DNA from: Diploptera punctata
Lineage: Eukaryota > Arthropoda > Insecta > Blattodea > Blaberidae
Direction: 5' to 3'
DNA length: 64,000 bases
NCBI GenBank assembly: GCA_030220185.1
Contig: JASPKZ010000423.1
Location: 868,001 to 932,000 of the forward strand
Below are positions 13,601-24,512 of this stretch, piece by piece (position 1 is the first letter of the stretch; each line of letters begins with the position of its first letter). Under the pieces are notes generated by a model. That model was not told the origin of the DNA. It saw only the letters and a program-made list of their open reading frames with translations, and ran no database searches. The position numbers and the translations under genes are program-made.

Positions 13601-16086
13601 GCCCGACAATGCTACAAAATTATAAACATGCGTATTTACAATAGTAGCGGTGGTCGACATGTTTGAAATGAATTATACATTACAACTGCATGGTAACAAA
13701 ACACGTCGATGGTATCCATCATAGGGAGGATACAATAAACGTGCTGGGAGCAGAAATATGTTAGGTAGTTAAATGTCAAAGATTGTTTATTAGCCTGGAC
13801 AGACAATAATAATTAACAGGAATAATAAAGTAACAGGTTTGCATAATTTTTCAAGAGGTACACGCTAATTAATAAAAACATTAGTATAGTATTTCTTATT
13901 GTCACGTTTCCATGGAAATGATCTAAATGATGCCAAAAAGGTAATTATAATATCTACATCAATTTTTTCTACAGTTTTTTTCTTTCGCCCCCACATTCAT
14001 TGTCTCTATTTTTGACTTTAAAATATAGGCAAATTCTTACTTAATGAGAATTTTGGTATGTAGTTAAATGTCAAAGAGTGTTTATTAGCATGGACCAACA
14101 ACAGTAATTATCAGGAATAATAAAATAACAGGATTGCATATTTTTATAGGAGGTATAAGCTCATAGATATAAACATTGGTCTAGTTTTTCTTATTGCCAC
14201 GTTTCAATGGAAATTATCTAAATGCTGCGGAAAATGTAATTATAATGCCAACCTCAATAATGTACACTTTTTTCTAGAATTTTTTTCTTTAGCCCCATAT
14301 TCATTCTCTCTATTTTTCACATTAAAATATATGCAAATTCTTACTGAATGAGAATTTTGGTGGAGAAATCGCCGAAACCAGTGAGTTACTCCATATTCTG
14401 GAGGTCATAGCTTAAATCCAGATCTGTTTATATGGTACATTCCTAATTTTTCTAGGCGTTTTCATATTATTTATCGCGTCATTATGATGGCTGTTTATAT
14501 AAAAGAAGATGCCATGAGACTTTTGTACAAAATTATCAACATGAGGAATTTTTATAGAGTCGGATAGTCGACATCTTCGTACATAATAACATATTACAAC
14601 TGAGGGAAAACAAAAAGAACAGCTGGAAAACCATCATTTTGAGGCTACAATACACGTGCTGCGCGGATATTAAACTCTGATCTTAAACGTCAAAGTACGT
14701 TTTTCAGCCTGGACAGGCAACAGTAATTAACAGGAATGTTAAAGTAACAGTTTTAAATGTTTTTAAACGAGGTATAGGCTAATACATAAAAACAATATTC
14801 TAATATTTCGTATTGTCTTTTTTCCATGGCAATGTTCTAAATGACGCTGAAGAAGAGAATATAATGCCGACCTCAATAATGTAATTATTTCTAGCTCCTT
14901 ATTTATTTCGCTCCATTTCCATTCCCATTTAACTTGTAGGCCTATTGTTACTTAAAGAGAATCTTGGTGGAGAAATCGCTGAAATGGAGTGAGTTACCTC
15001 TTATTCTGGAGACCATAGCTTAAATCCAGATCTGTTTACATGACACACTCCTCATTTTGATTTACGTTTTGATATTATTTATCTCGTTACTATGCTGGAT
15101 GCCAGTTTACATAAAAGCGGGTGCCGCGCGACAATGCTACAAAATGATCAACATGCAGATTTACCATACTAGCGGTAGTCGACATCTTTGATTTAAAGAA
15201 TGCATTACAGCTGCATGGAAAAAAAAAACATGTAGATGGTTTCCATCCTAGGGAGGCTACAATATACGTGCTGCGAGGTGTAATACGAGAGGTAGTTAAA
15301 TGTTAAACACTGTTTATTAGCCTAGACAGACAATACTAATTAACAGGAATAATAAAGTAACAGGATTACATATTTTTGTAGGAGATGTAAGCTCATAGAT
15401 AGCAACATTTGTCTAGTAGTTCTTATTGTCACGTTTCCATGGAAATTAGCTAAATGATGCGGAAAATGTAATTATAATGCCAATCTCAATAACGTATTTT
15501 TTTCTAGAATACTTTTTCTTTCGCCAGATATTCATTCTCTCTACTTTTCACTTTAAAATGTATGCAAATTCGAACTGAATGAGAATTTTGGTGGAGGAAA
15601 CGATGAAACCGAGTGAGTTGCCTCATATTCTGGAGGCCATATCTTAAATCCATATCTTCTTACTTGGCAGTAACATTATTTCTTGAGAGTTTTTATGTTA
15701 TTATTCGCGGCAAAACGATGGTTCTTTTTTAATATCCGAGCCACAATGCTACAAAATGTACAACATGCGATATATTTATAGTGACGGATAGTCGATATAT
15801 TCTAACTTAATTACACATTACAGCTGAGGGAAAACAAAACAAGTCGGTGGACAAATATTATTTTGAGGTTAAGATACACGTGCTTCGCGGAGTACTACAT
15901 TCGGTAGTTAAAAAGAAAAAGACAGTTTATTGGCCTGGACGGAAAATAGTAATTAACAGGAATGATCAAGTAACAGGATTACATGTTTTTACAGGAGGTA
16001 TAAGCTAATACACAATTACTATTCTTATATTTCGTATTGTCACGTCTCCATGGAAATGATCTAATTGACGCTAAAGAAGAAATTAT

Positions 16087-16324
16087 TATATTTAATTTTA
16101 GGAAGTTATATTTTGAGGTTATTTTAATTATATTATTTTTGGTCTGGACATCTTACCTCAATATTAATGTTGATTTGTTCTTGGACATGTTTCAAAACAA
16201 TTCTGTTTTATCGTCAGCTTTCCCAGTCTGGGAAAGCTGACGATAAAACAGAATTGTTTTGAAACATGTCCAAGAACAAATCAACATTAATATAGAGGTA
16301 AGATGTCCAGACCAAAAATAATAT
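16087..16324. mobile_element. Palindromic insertion with 99-bp arms
   Basis: Bases 16128-16226 and 16228-16326 are reverse complements around a single base (16227), with one mismatch noticed. The arm sequence does not occur in the satellite. The insert sits between two copies of AAGAAATTAT (16077-16086 and 16325-16334), a 10-bp likely target duplication, in a place where normal monomers have one copy. About 40 bp on the left (16087-16127) are not mirrored. A partial duplicate of the preceding monomer follows at 16355-16500. No coding content. It could be a fold-back element, an inverted retro-insertion or a repair product. Confidence 0.65.
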
Positions 16325-18636
16325 AAGAAATTATAATGTCTACCTCAATAGAATACAGTAATTGACAGGAATGATGAAGTGACAGGATTACATGTTTTTT
16401 AGCGGATGTATAAGCTAATACAGAATCACTATTCTTATATTTAATATTATCACGTTTCCATGGAAATGATCTAATTGACGGTAAAGAAGAAATCATTATG
16501 CCTGCCTAAATAATGCAATTTTTTCTGTCTCCCTATTTCTTTCGCCCCATGCTCATTGTCTCCACTTTTCACTTTAAAATGTGGGAAAAATTCTTACTTA
16601 ATGAGAATTATGGTGGAGAAATCGTTCAAACCAGTGAGTTACCCCATATTTTGAAGATTATAGCTTAAATCAAGATCTGTTTATATGGAACTTTCCTAAT
16701 TTTTTTGGGCGTTTTGAGATTACTTATCGCGTCACTATGATGGTTGTTTATATGAAAGAGGATGCCACGCGGCTTTACTACAAAATTATCAACATGCGGA
16801 ATATTTATAGCGGCGGATAGTCGACATATTCGTACTTAATAACCTATTACAACTGAGGGAATACAAAAGGAACAGCTGGAAAACCGTCATATTGAGGCTA
16901 CAATACACGTGTGCTACGCGGAGTATCAAACTCTGATCTTAAACGTCAAAGTATATTTTCAAGTCTGGACAGGCAATAAATTGTAATTAACAGGTATAAT
17001 AAAGTAACAGGATAACATGCTTTTGGAGGAGGTATAAGCTAATATATAAAAACAATAGTCTAATATTTCATAATGGCTTGTATTAATGGAAATGATCTAA
17101 ATGACGCTGAAATAGAAAATATAATGCCTACCTGATTAATGTAATTCCTCCTAGCTCTTTATTTATTTTTCCCATTATCGTTCTCCCTATTTTCGCTTTA
17201 ACATGTAGGCCTATTGTAACTTAATGAGAATCTTGGTGAAGAAATCACTGAAACGGAGTGAGTTACCTGATATTCTGGAGACCGTAGCTTATATCCAGAT
17301 CGGTTTATATATCTTCTTTAAGTTTTGATATTCTTCATCTCATTACTACATTGGACGCCCTTTCATATAATAGCGGGTGCCGCGCAACAATGCTACAAAA
17401 TAATCAACATGCGGATTTACCATGGTAGCGGCAGACGATATATTTGTATTTAATTATGCATTACATCTGCATGGAAACAAAACATTCGATGGTATCCATC
17501 ATAGGGAGGCTACAACATACGTGCTGCGAGGAGTGATACGTTAGGAAGATAAATGTGAAGGACTGTTTATTACCCTGGGCAGGCAATAGTAATTAACAGG
17601 AAAATAAAGTAACAGGAATATATGTTTTTTAGTGGAGGTATGGGCTAATGCATAAAACACTAGTCTAATATTTCGCATTGTCTTGTTTGCATGGAAATGA
17701 TATAAATGACCCTGAAGAAGAAATTATAATGACTACCTCAATAATGTAATTTTTTCTATCTCCCTTTTTCTTTCTCCCCATTATCGTTCTCCCTTTTTTC
17801 GCTTTAACATGTAGGCTTATTGTTACTTCATAGGAATTTTTTGGACAAATCACTGAAACGGAGTGAGTTACCTGATATTATGGAGTCCATAGCTTAAATT
17901 CAGACTTATTTTTTTAAAAGTTTTCATATTGTTTATCTCATTACTATATTGGATGTCCTTTCATATAATAGCGGGTGCCGCGCTACAATGCTACTAAATG
18001 ATCAAAATGCGGATTTACAATAGTAGCGGTACACGACATCTTTGTTTTTAATTATACATTACAGCTGCATGGAAACATAATATGTAGATGGTACTCATCA
18101 TAGGGAGGCTGCAATATACGTGCTGCGAGGAGTGATATATTAGGAAGATAAATGTCAAAGACTGTTTAATAGCCTGGACAGGCAATAGTAATTAACGGGA
18201 ATATAAACTAACAGGATTTCATGTTTTAGAGGAGGTATAAGCTAATACATCAAACTGTAGTCTAATATTTCGTACTGTCACGTTTCCATGGAAATGATTT
18301 AATGACGCTAAAGAAGAAATTATAATGCCTACCTCATACTTCTTTCGCCCATATTCAGTGTCTCTAAGTTTCACTATAAAAGTCGGCAAAATTCTTACTT
18401 AATGAGAATATGGGTGGAGAAATCGCTGAATCCATTGAGTTACGACATATTGTGGAGATCATAGCTTAGGTCCAGATCTGTTTATATTGTACTTTCCTTT
18501 TTTTGGGCGTTTTGATGTTATTTATCGCGTCACTATGAGGTTGTTTATATAAAAAAGGTTGCCGCGAGACATTGCTACAAAATGATCAGCGTGCGTAATT
18601 TTTATAGTGGCGGATGGTCGACATCTTCGTACTTAC

Positions 18637-19914
18637 CACATTGGTGACGGGCCACGGAGATCTCCGTGTTTAAATGTCCAGCGCTAGACGACCGGTAACG
18701 GCGATTTCCGTTTTTACGTTTTGTATGGTTCCCCTGCCTCTTCGCTTTTGATGGAGGCATGCAATTTTGTTTTTACTCATTGTGAAATAAATTTGTTATT
18801 TTTGTACCCCTGTCTTCTCCTTTATAAAATTTCCATATTTACAGAAAGAGTTGTTTACAGTTTTAAGACAGACGGCTGGTGAAATATGGAATTTTAGTGC
18901 CGGGTGTTAGGCATTTACGGGATACGTATGTAACCTGTAAATATATGTTGCAGTGGGGAAAATTAGAAGAAACATATTTTGCGTTCTGGAAGCCAAATTT
19001 ATATCTATGGAATCATGTCTACCAGGATAATTATTATAATAGTGTGGCTACAGCTGAAAATTTCCTTGAAAGAAAGACGAATGTTTGTGGAACAATAAGG
19101 GTTAACAGAGGGCTTCAAAAATATTTTGTGGAAATAAACTCAAACCAGGAGAAAGTAAGGGAGGAGTTTTGCTTCAAACATGGAAAGATAAGAGACGTAA
19201 GAATGGTTAGCACATTACATCAGGCAACAATGAAGTGGTAGGGGTAAAGTTGTTAAAATATCCTATTGAATACTCCAATATAAGAAGTATGTGAAGGGCG
19301 TACACTTGGCTGACCAGTACCTAACATATTACTCTATCCTTGGAAAAACAGTGAAAGAAGTTGTATTGTGACTTCTGAATTGTGCACTCTTTAATACTTT
19401 CAGGGTCTATACATTTCAAAATCCTAACAACAAAAATGTCAAAGAGAAGTTCTTTGCTTGAGACAGCCTCTTATTTGGCAGTCGTGAAATTAGGAACAGA
19501 TGACAGAGAGAAAAGGAAACCACTTCTAGGACACCAGGTCAAGACCCACCAGATAGGCTGTCAGGAGACATAAAGAAACATAAATTAACACCATTTGTGA
19601 CTGGAAAGAAAAAATATCCCTACAAAACTTGCCGTTTTTGCAGTGAACACAAGAAAAGAAACTCGCTACATATGATCCTTTTGCACTGTGCCTTTTCATA
19701 AAGGAGAATGTTTCCAACTCTCAATTTCTACTAGAAGGTCTGGTGAGAACACTAACAAAGAATTACTTATGTATTATTGTAATTGACTGTAAATATATTG
19801 ATGTAAAAACCACATTGTGCTAGCGCCGTTTAAAATTTAAAAGTCCACCTCACTGACCGAAATGTCCGGTCTAGCAGCGGTGGGTGGAACGCACAGCTGT
19901 CGGTCACCAATGTG
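18637..19914 (+). mobile_element. piggyBac-like transposon, internally deleted (1278 bp)
   Basis: The termini are exact inverted repeats CACATTGGTGAC (18637-18648) and GTCACCAATGTG (19903-19914). Flanks are TTAC (18633-18636) and TTAA (19915-19918), the TTAA target duplication of piggyBac with one decayed base. Joining the outer flanks restores a normal satellite monomer (TCGTACTTAATA). Inside is the remnant of a DDE transposase. The N-terminal half, with the first catalytic Asp, is absent, so the element is non-autonomous. Confidence 0.88.
18879..19700 (+). pseudogene. piggyBac-family transposase remnant
   Basis: The first open segment (18879-19241, 120 codons) carries YQDNYYNSVATAENFLERKT and CGTIRVNRG, the region around the second catalytic Asp (codon 19026-19028) of piggyBac transposases. 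It ends with RDVRMVSTLHQATM, matching the 'kWkDkR-V-mLST' strand. After a stop, another frame at 19282-19320 gives KKYVKGVHLADQYLTYYS. Family members have GVDxxDQ here, so the third catalytic Asp is replaced by His (codon 19303-19305). A later stretch near 19600-19680 reads YPYKTCRFCSEHKKRN, the start of the C-terminal cysteine-rich zinc-binding module. At least two frame breaks, a lost catalytic residue and a missing N-terminus make it inactive. Confidence 0.85.
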
Positions 19915-19918
19915 TTAA

Positions 19919-21606
19919 TATCATATTAAAACTGAGGGAAAACAAAAGGAACCGCTGGATAACCATAATATTGACGCTACAATAAACGTGCTGCGCGGAG
20001 TAATAAACTCTGATCTTAAACGTCATAGTATGTTTTTGAGCCTGGATAGGCAATAGTAATTTACAGAAATGACAAAATAACAGGATTACAAGATTTTGGA
20101 GGAAGTACATGGTCATACATGTAGAATTGTCACGTTTTCATGGAAATGATCTAAATGACGCTAAGGTAGAAGATATAATGCCTACCTCAACAATGTAATT
20201 CTTTCCAGCTCTTTATTTATTTCGCCCCAATTTCGTTCTCTCCTTTTGCGCTTTAACATGTAGGCCTATTCATACTTAATGAGAATCTTGGTGGGGAAAT
20301 CGCGGAAACCGAGTGAGATACCTCATATTCTGGAGACCATAGCTTAAATCCAGATCTGTTTATATTGCACTATGCTCATTTTGCTTTACGTTTTGATATT
20401 ATTTATCTCGTTACTATAATGGATGCCCGTTTATATAATAGCGTGTGCCGCGCGAAAATGCTAAAACATGATGAATATGCTGGATCTATTAGAGTAGCCC
20501 CAGTCGACATATTTGTATATAATTACACATCACAGCTGCTGGGGAAAGAAATTGCCGATTGTATCCATATTGGTGAGTCAATAATACACGTGGTGCGCGG
20601 AGTAATACTTTCGGTAGTTAAATGTCAAGGACTGTTTACTAGACTGGACAGACAATAGAACTTAAAAGGAATGATAAAGTATTACATGCTTTTGAGGAGG
20701 TATAAGCTAACATAAAACAATTGTCTAATTTTTCGTATTGTCATGTATCCATGGAAATGATCTAAATTATGTTGAAGAAGAATCTATAATGCCTATCAAT
20801 AATGTAATACTCTGTATTACTCTGTATGGTATCCATCATAGGGAGGCTACAATATACGTGCTGCAAGGAGTGATACGTAAGGAAGATAAATGTCAAAGAC
20901 TGTTTATTAGCCTGGACAGGCAATGGTAATTAAGAGGAAAATAAAGTAACAGGATTACATGTTTTTAGTGGAGGTATAGGCTAATACATAAAACACTAGT
21001 CTAATATTTCGTATTGTCCAGTTTCCATGGAAATGATCTAAATGACGCTGAAGAAGAAATTATAATGTCTACCTCAATAATGTAAATCCTTCTAGGTCTT
21101 TTTTTATTTCGCCCCATTTTCAATCTCACATCCTCCACTTTAAGAAGTAGGCTTTTTCTTTCTTAATGAGATTTTCGGAGGAGAAAACGGTGAAAACCAG
21201 TGAGTTACGACATATTCTGGAGGGCATATCTTACATCCTGATCTTCATATGTGGTACGAACCTCATTATTTGGGCGCTTTTATGTCATTTATCGCGGTAC
21301 TATGATGGTTGTTTGTTTATATCCGCGCGACAATGCTACAAAATGATCAGCATGCGAAATATTTATAGTGGCGGATAGTCGACTTCTTCGTACTCAATCA
21401 CATACTACAGCTGAGGGAAACCAGAACGAGCCCCTGGACAAATATGATATTCAGGCTAAGATGCACATGCTGCGGGGAGTAATACATTCGGTAGATAAAT
21501 GACAAAGACTGTTTATTACCCTGGACAGAAAATAATAATTAACAGGAAATATAAAGTAACAGGATTACATGTTTTAGAGGAGGTATAAGCTAATACATAT
21601 AAATAA
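19919..21606. repeat. Satellite DNA array, right block
   Basis: The same monomer continues after the piggyBac-like element, with landmarks at 20073, 20674, 20942 and 21552. The 268-bp interval marks a deleted monomer near 20810. The last satellite landmark is GGTATAAGCTAATACATATA at about 21600. The next 200 bp (21607-21805) are unassigned. Confidence 0.9.
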
Positions 21607-21805
21607 AATAAGAAATGCGCACAACGTGCAAAGAATATTGTTCTCAGTCACTGCAGAGATTCAACAATGATTCTGATCTCATCCTACAGTTTAACACATG
21701 ATATTTCTCGCACTGTTCGCCACATCTTGCACACATGCAGTCTGGGCTGGGCTCGTGGGATCTCTGGTTGCTGCACAGCTTGTGGTGAAATCCATGCACT
21801 GTACT

Positions 21806-22345
21806 GGACAATAAAATTTTGGAGCATACCTAAGATGCAATATCTCACTCATATCAAGAAGAAAAGGATGTATATGCAAAAATATCTAATTTTTTAAGAA
21901 TTTTAGGGTTAATAAATTTTATCTTCAAGCCACAGTTAGTCCAAAAGCATTCAATATTAAAAGTGTATAAAACACTGGCTCTTCCAACTCTTTTGAATGG
22001 TAGCGAAGTATAGAGGTTGAAACAGAAGGATATACAGAGACTTAGATCTGCTGAAATGAGATACCTTCGGAGGACTGCAGGATACACACTACTAGATCAC
22101 AAAAAAATGAAGACATCTTAGAAGAATTACACATGGAACCTTTAGAAAACAAAATTTCTGATTATAAGTCATGATGGATGCAACATGTTCATTGAATGGA
22201 AGATCACAGATTACCCAAACAAATGTTATGATATCAACCTGCAGGAAGAAGAGCAGGACGTCCACTCAAAAGACTTTTGGATGGTGTTTCTCTTGAGGCC
22301 GAAACAGGTCAACAAATGGCCTAAATTCGTGAATGTACTATGATG
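21806..22345 (+). pseudogene. Non-LTR retrotransposon 3' end, family 2 (ATG tail)
   Basis: This is a degraded copy of the family seen better at 45990-47046. Shared landmarks include the segment after GATGCAATATCTC, AAGTGTATAAAACACTGGCT (YKT-x-ALP-x-LL), the LRSAEMRYLRRTAG codons, and a GGACGTCCACTCAAAAGACT stretch (GRPLKRL). It carries a premature stop near the YGSE motif, other frame breaks, and ends in ATGATGATATATA. The family's C-terminal domain follows the reverse transcriptase. The RT itself is missing (5' truncation at about 21806). Confidence 0.75.
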
Positions 22346-22941
22346 ATATATATATATGTGTGTGTGTGTATTCCGTTCCATAACTTAGTTTAACTTCTCA
22401 CGTTATAGGTACAATTTGCATCCCACACGCAACCCTGATTAGTGATATGATCTGACGGGAGAGGGATTTTAAACTTTTGATTACATCACATACTTTTCTG
22501 ACGACACAAGGGCATGGAGGGCCTATCTGAATGAGTTATCAGCTCAATGTAAGAGCCTCTTCCGAGACAACACAATATAAAACGAAACATAGCATTCGTA
22601 CGCACACACATTCATACTAAACATGGCGATTTTTTTGTCCTATGCCACCAGGTTGTATTTTATAACATTTCTGGTTTTCTCCCCTGGCATTGGCGGAATT
22701 GTAATCAATTTCCTAGAATGGGACAACTGGAAGGCGGTGTTACGTTACCCCGATGATTAAATTATAATGAAGCGCCAGGAGAGTTCTTAACGTAAACTTA
22801 ACCAAAATACAGATCATGGGCAATCACATGAATAATTAATCAATTGAGTTAGTGTTTACTTGATGAAAATCCATATTTATTAATTACATAAAAATAAAAC
22901 TTAGTTTTATTTGGTTTTCATATTTATAAATATATAATTCA

Positions 22942-22980
22942 GTGACAGCTGTTTCGGTACACTGTACCTTCTTCAGACAT
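22942..22980 (-). ncRNA. Hammerhead-like motif (left arm)
   Basis: On the minus strand: CTGAAGA (22970-22976) fits the CUGANGA core, an extra A follows, then a GGTAC/GTACC helix II with a 3-nt loop, GAAAC (22951-22955), and a GTC cleavage triplet (22944-22946). Helix III would be ACAG/CTGT with no loop, which only works between two molecules. Helix I support is weak (2 bp). Candidate only. Confidence 0.4.
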
Positions 22981-23140
22981 GTTAACAAATTATGAATTGT
23001 GTTATTATAGCACATATCAACAGCAACAATACAACAATAATTTGTTTAAATTTTTAATTTAAAAATTGAAATAAATTATTGTTGTATTGTTGCTTAGATC
23101 AGTTGATATGTGCTATAATAACACAATTCATAATTTGTTA

Positions 23141-23183
23141 ACATGTCTGAAGAAGGTACACTGTACCGAAACAGCTGTCACTG
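23141..23183 (+). ncRNA. Hammerhead-like motif (right arm)
   Basis: Mirror copy of the left-arm motif: CTGAAGA at 23147-23153, GAAAC at 23168-23172, GTC at 23177-23179. The same loop-less ACAG/CTGT helix III is seen. Conservation of all core bases in both arms is consistent with a ribozyme but could also reflect recent duplication. Confidence 0.4.
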
Positions 23184-23384
23184 AATTATATCTTTATAAA
23201 TATGATAATCAAATAAAACCATGTTTTATTTTTATTTAATTAATATACATGAATAATTAATTTCCTTTAAGGAAGAAAAATCCTACTGTCTAACCAGGAA
23301 TGACTCCGTGTCTTTAAGAATTGTATTCAAAAACCCTGACCGCTAGCCCATGAGGCAGGTCACATGGCGAATATGATGATGATG

Positions 23385-23572
23385 AACGATTATGGCGAGA
23401 TGATGTTCGACGACTATTTGGGCCTTGAAGTATCCTGATATTCATCTTACAGGTAAAAAAAAAATAACAGAAAATCTATCCCAGGAAACTTGTCCCGACT
23501 GGGAATCGAAACGGGGTCCGCTGCGCAGCCTTACGAGGTTGCGTCGCTAAACGGAGACAACAGCGGTGAGCT
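23385..23572 (-). mobile_element. Degenerate tRNA-derived SINE, type A
   Basis: Minus-strand tRNA-like head at the right (GTCCCGACTGGGAATCGAA holds the box B complement; AACAGCGGTG the 5' end), with the body landmarks ATTTGGGCCTTGAAG and CATCTTACAGGTAAA. These are the same landmarks as the well-preserved type A copies at 46185 and 49511, but with many changes. The short stretch 23573-23815 to its right holds a (TA)n run near 23785-23810 and no recognised element. Confidence 0.6.
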
Positions 23573-23815
23573 TTATATATGAAGGTGCATATGACATAAT
23601 GGTGTTAGTTTTTTTACAAAAAATGAGTAAAGTACACGGTTGTAAAGAAGAGAATGCATGTTGTATCTCATACAAATTGCATCAACAATACCATCAATTA
23701 GGAAAATAAACATATCGATGATTATCAGTATTAAGCTAACTTGGTTCTTTGTATACTGACTGACAAAACATAATTTTTTTCTTATATATATATATATATA
23801 TATATATAATTCTTC

Positions 23816-24502
23816 TGTACGTGTGTAAGTTACTGGACTCCTAAATGACTGTACCGATTTTGATGAAAATGTTTGTGTGTGTTTTCGTGGATCCCTGAAT
23901 GGTCTAGATTAACAATTGGACCCTCTAAAACCATTAGGTGTAGGAGTTCACCTGAAGTGAAAATTTAAAAATAGCTCTAATTGTCACAATTCTCCATGTT
24001 TCACAACGAAACTTAGTATATGCTATTAAAATAAACTGACGTAGATATTAACCAAAAATTATAGAAATCCAACAATTAGAAGTGGAGGTTTACCAGAATT
24101 ACAAAATTAAAAGCTGCCTAAACGACTGGACCAATTTTAATGATTTTTTCTGTGTTTGTTTCAGTGGGTCCCTGGATGGTTTAGATTCAGAATTGGACCA
24201 TCTTAGACCATTCCGTTAAGAGTTCACCTGAAATGAAAATTTAATAATCGCTCTAGCGGTCACAATTTTCGATTTTTCACAACGAAGCTCAGTATGTCAT
24301 ATTAAAATAATTCGAGGTACGTACTATTATTCACAAATGAGCCAAGTACGACAATTAGAAGTGGAAGTTTGCCTGAATTCCAAAATCTGGAAATGACTAT
24401 CAACAGGCACGTTTGGTTCGTCTCAGCGTATACCATACAATTTAATTAACCTTTAATATTTAATTTATTTAGGCGTAGCAAGGCACGCCGGGTATTAGCT
24501 AG
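23816..24502 (+). mobile_element. Helitron-like non-autonomous element (1)
   Basis: The 3' end has the Helitron signature: a GC hairpin (GGCGT 24472-24476 with ACGCC 24485-24489) followed 9 bp later by terminal CTAG (24499-24502). Inside are two diverged tandem copies of a unit of about 275 bp, recognisable by ACCGATTTTGATGAAAAT / ACCAATTTTAATGATTTT and TCACCTGAA-TGAAAATTTAA. No Rep/helicase coding. The 5' end is uncertain; a (TA)n run precedes it. Confidence 0.65.
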
Positions 24503-24512
24503 TAGGCCTATT

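Larger units (their letters stand above)
411..18632. repeat. Satellite DNA array, monomer about 610 bp (left block)
   Basis: The same order of short landmarks recurs throughout: TAAAGTAACAGGATT, GGAGGTATAAGCTAATACAT, CCATGGAAATGATCTAAATG, TAATGCCTACCTCAATAATG, TTCGCCCCAT, GGAGACCATAGCTTAAATCC and ACAATGCTACAAAATGATCA. Using the TAAAGTAACA landmark as a ruler, successive copies start at 771, 1379, 1986, 2608, 3228, 3833, 4449, 5067, 5657, 6273, 6891, 7495, 8105, 8723, 9314 and 9932, a spacing of 590-622 bp. Shortened spacings (for example 13826 to 14121) mark internal deletions. Monomers differ by many substitutions and small indels, so none is coding; the 60-80-codon frames inside are chance. 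The array is interrupted at 10591-10684 and 16087-16324, and by the piggyBac-like element at its right edge. Confidence 0.93.
22841..23246. mobile_element. 406-bp inverted-repeat insertion with hammerhead-like motifs
   Basis: Flanked by a 15-bp direct duplication ACATGAATAATTAAT (22826-22840 and 23247-23261), which is one copy in the interrupted SINE. Two arms (about 22880-23055 and 23061-23242) are reverse complements with few differences, including an 8-nt insertion (about 23095-23102) in the right arm, around an AT-rich 5-bp centre. About 39 bp at the left end (22841-22879) are not mirrored. Each arm holds CTGAAGAA, GGTAC..GTACC, GAAAC and CTGTC, the order of hammerhead core elements, pointing outward. 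A 15-bp duplication argues for target-primed insertion (LINE/PLE type) rather than a classic MITE. No coding capacity. The plan matches the large PLE dimer at 28770-34663, so it may be a non-autonomous PLE-type inverted dimer. Confidence 0.6.
22640..23375 (-). mobile_element. tRNA-derived SINE, type E, split by an inverted-repeat insertion
   Basis: The outer parts (22640-22825 and 23262-23375) together match the intact copy at 55790-56085. Shared pieces are GCATTGGCGGAATTGTAATC-like sequence, GTTACGTTACCCCGATGAT, AAGCGCCAGGAGAG, and a tRNA-like head at the right end with CCGCTAGCCCATGAG (minus-strand box A). The SINE is interrupted at 22841-23246. Confidence 0.65.

Noticed and set aside
409..21606. 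Many 60-80-codon frames in the satellite
   Set aside because: They recur at the same monomer positions with frameshifts and stops between copies; no conservation of a protein.
411..21606. Regular repeats considered as a CRISPR array
   Set aside because: Units are about 610 bp, diverged and contiguous; no short identical repeats with unique spacers, and the context is eukaryotic.
22880..23242. Classic MITE
   Set aside because: The 15-bp flanking duplication is too long for known DNA transposons, and the left end is not mirrored.
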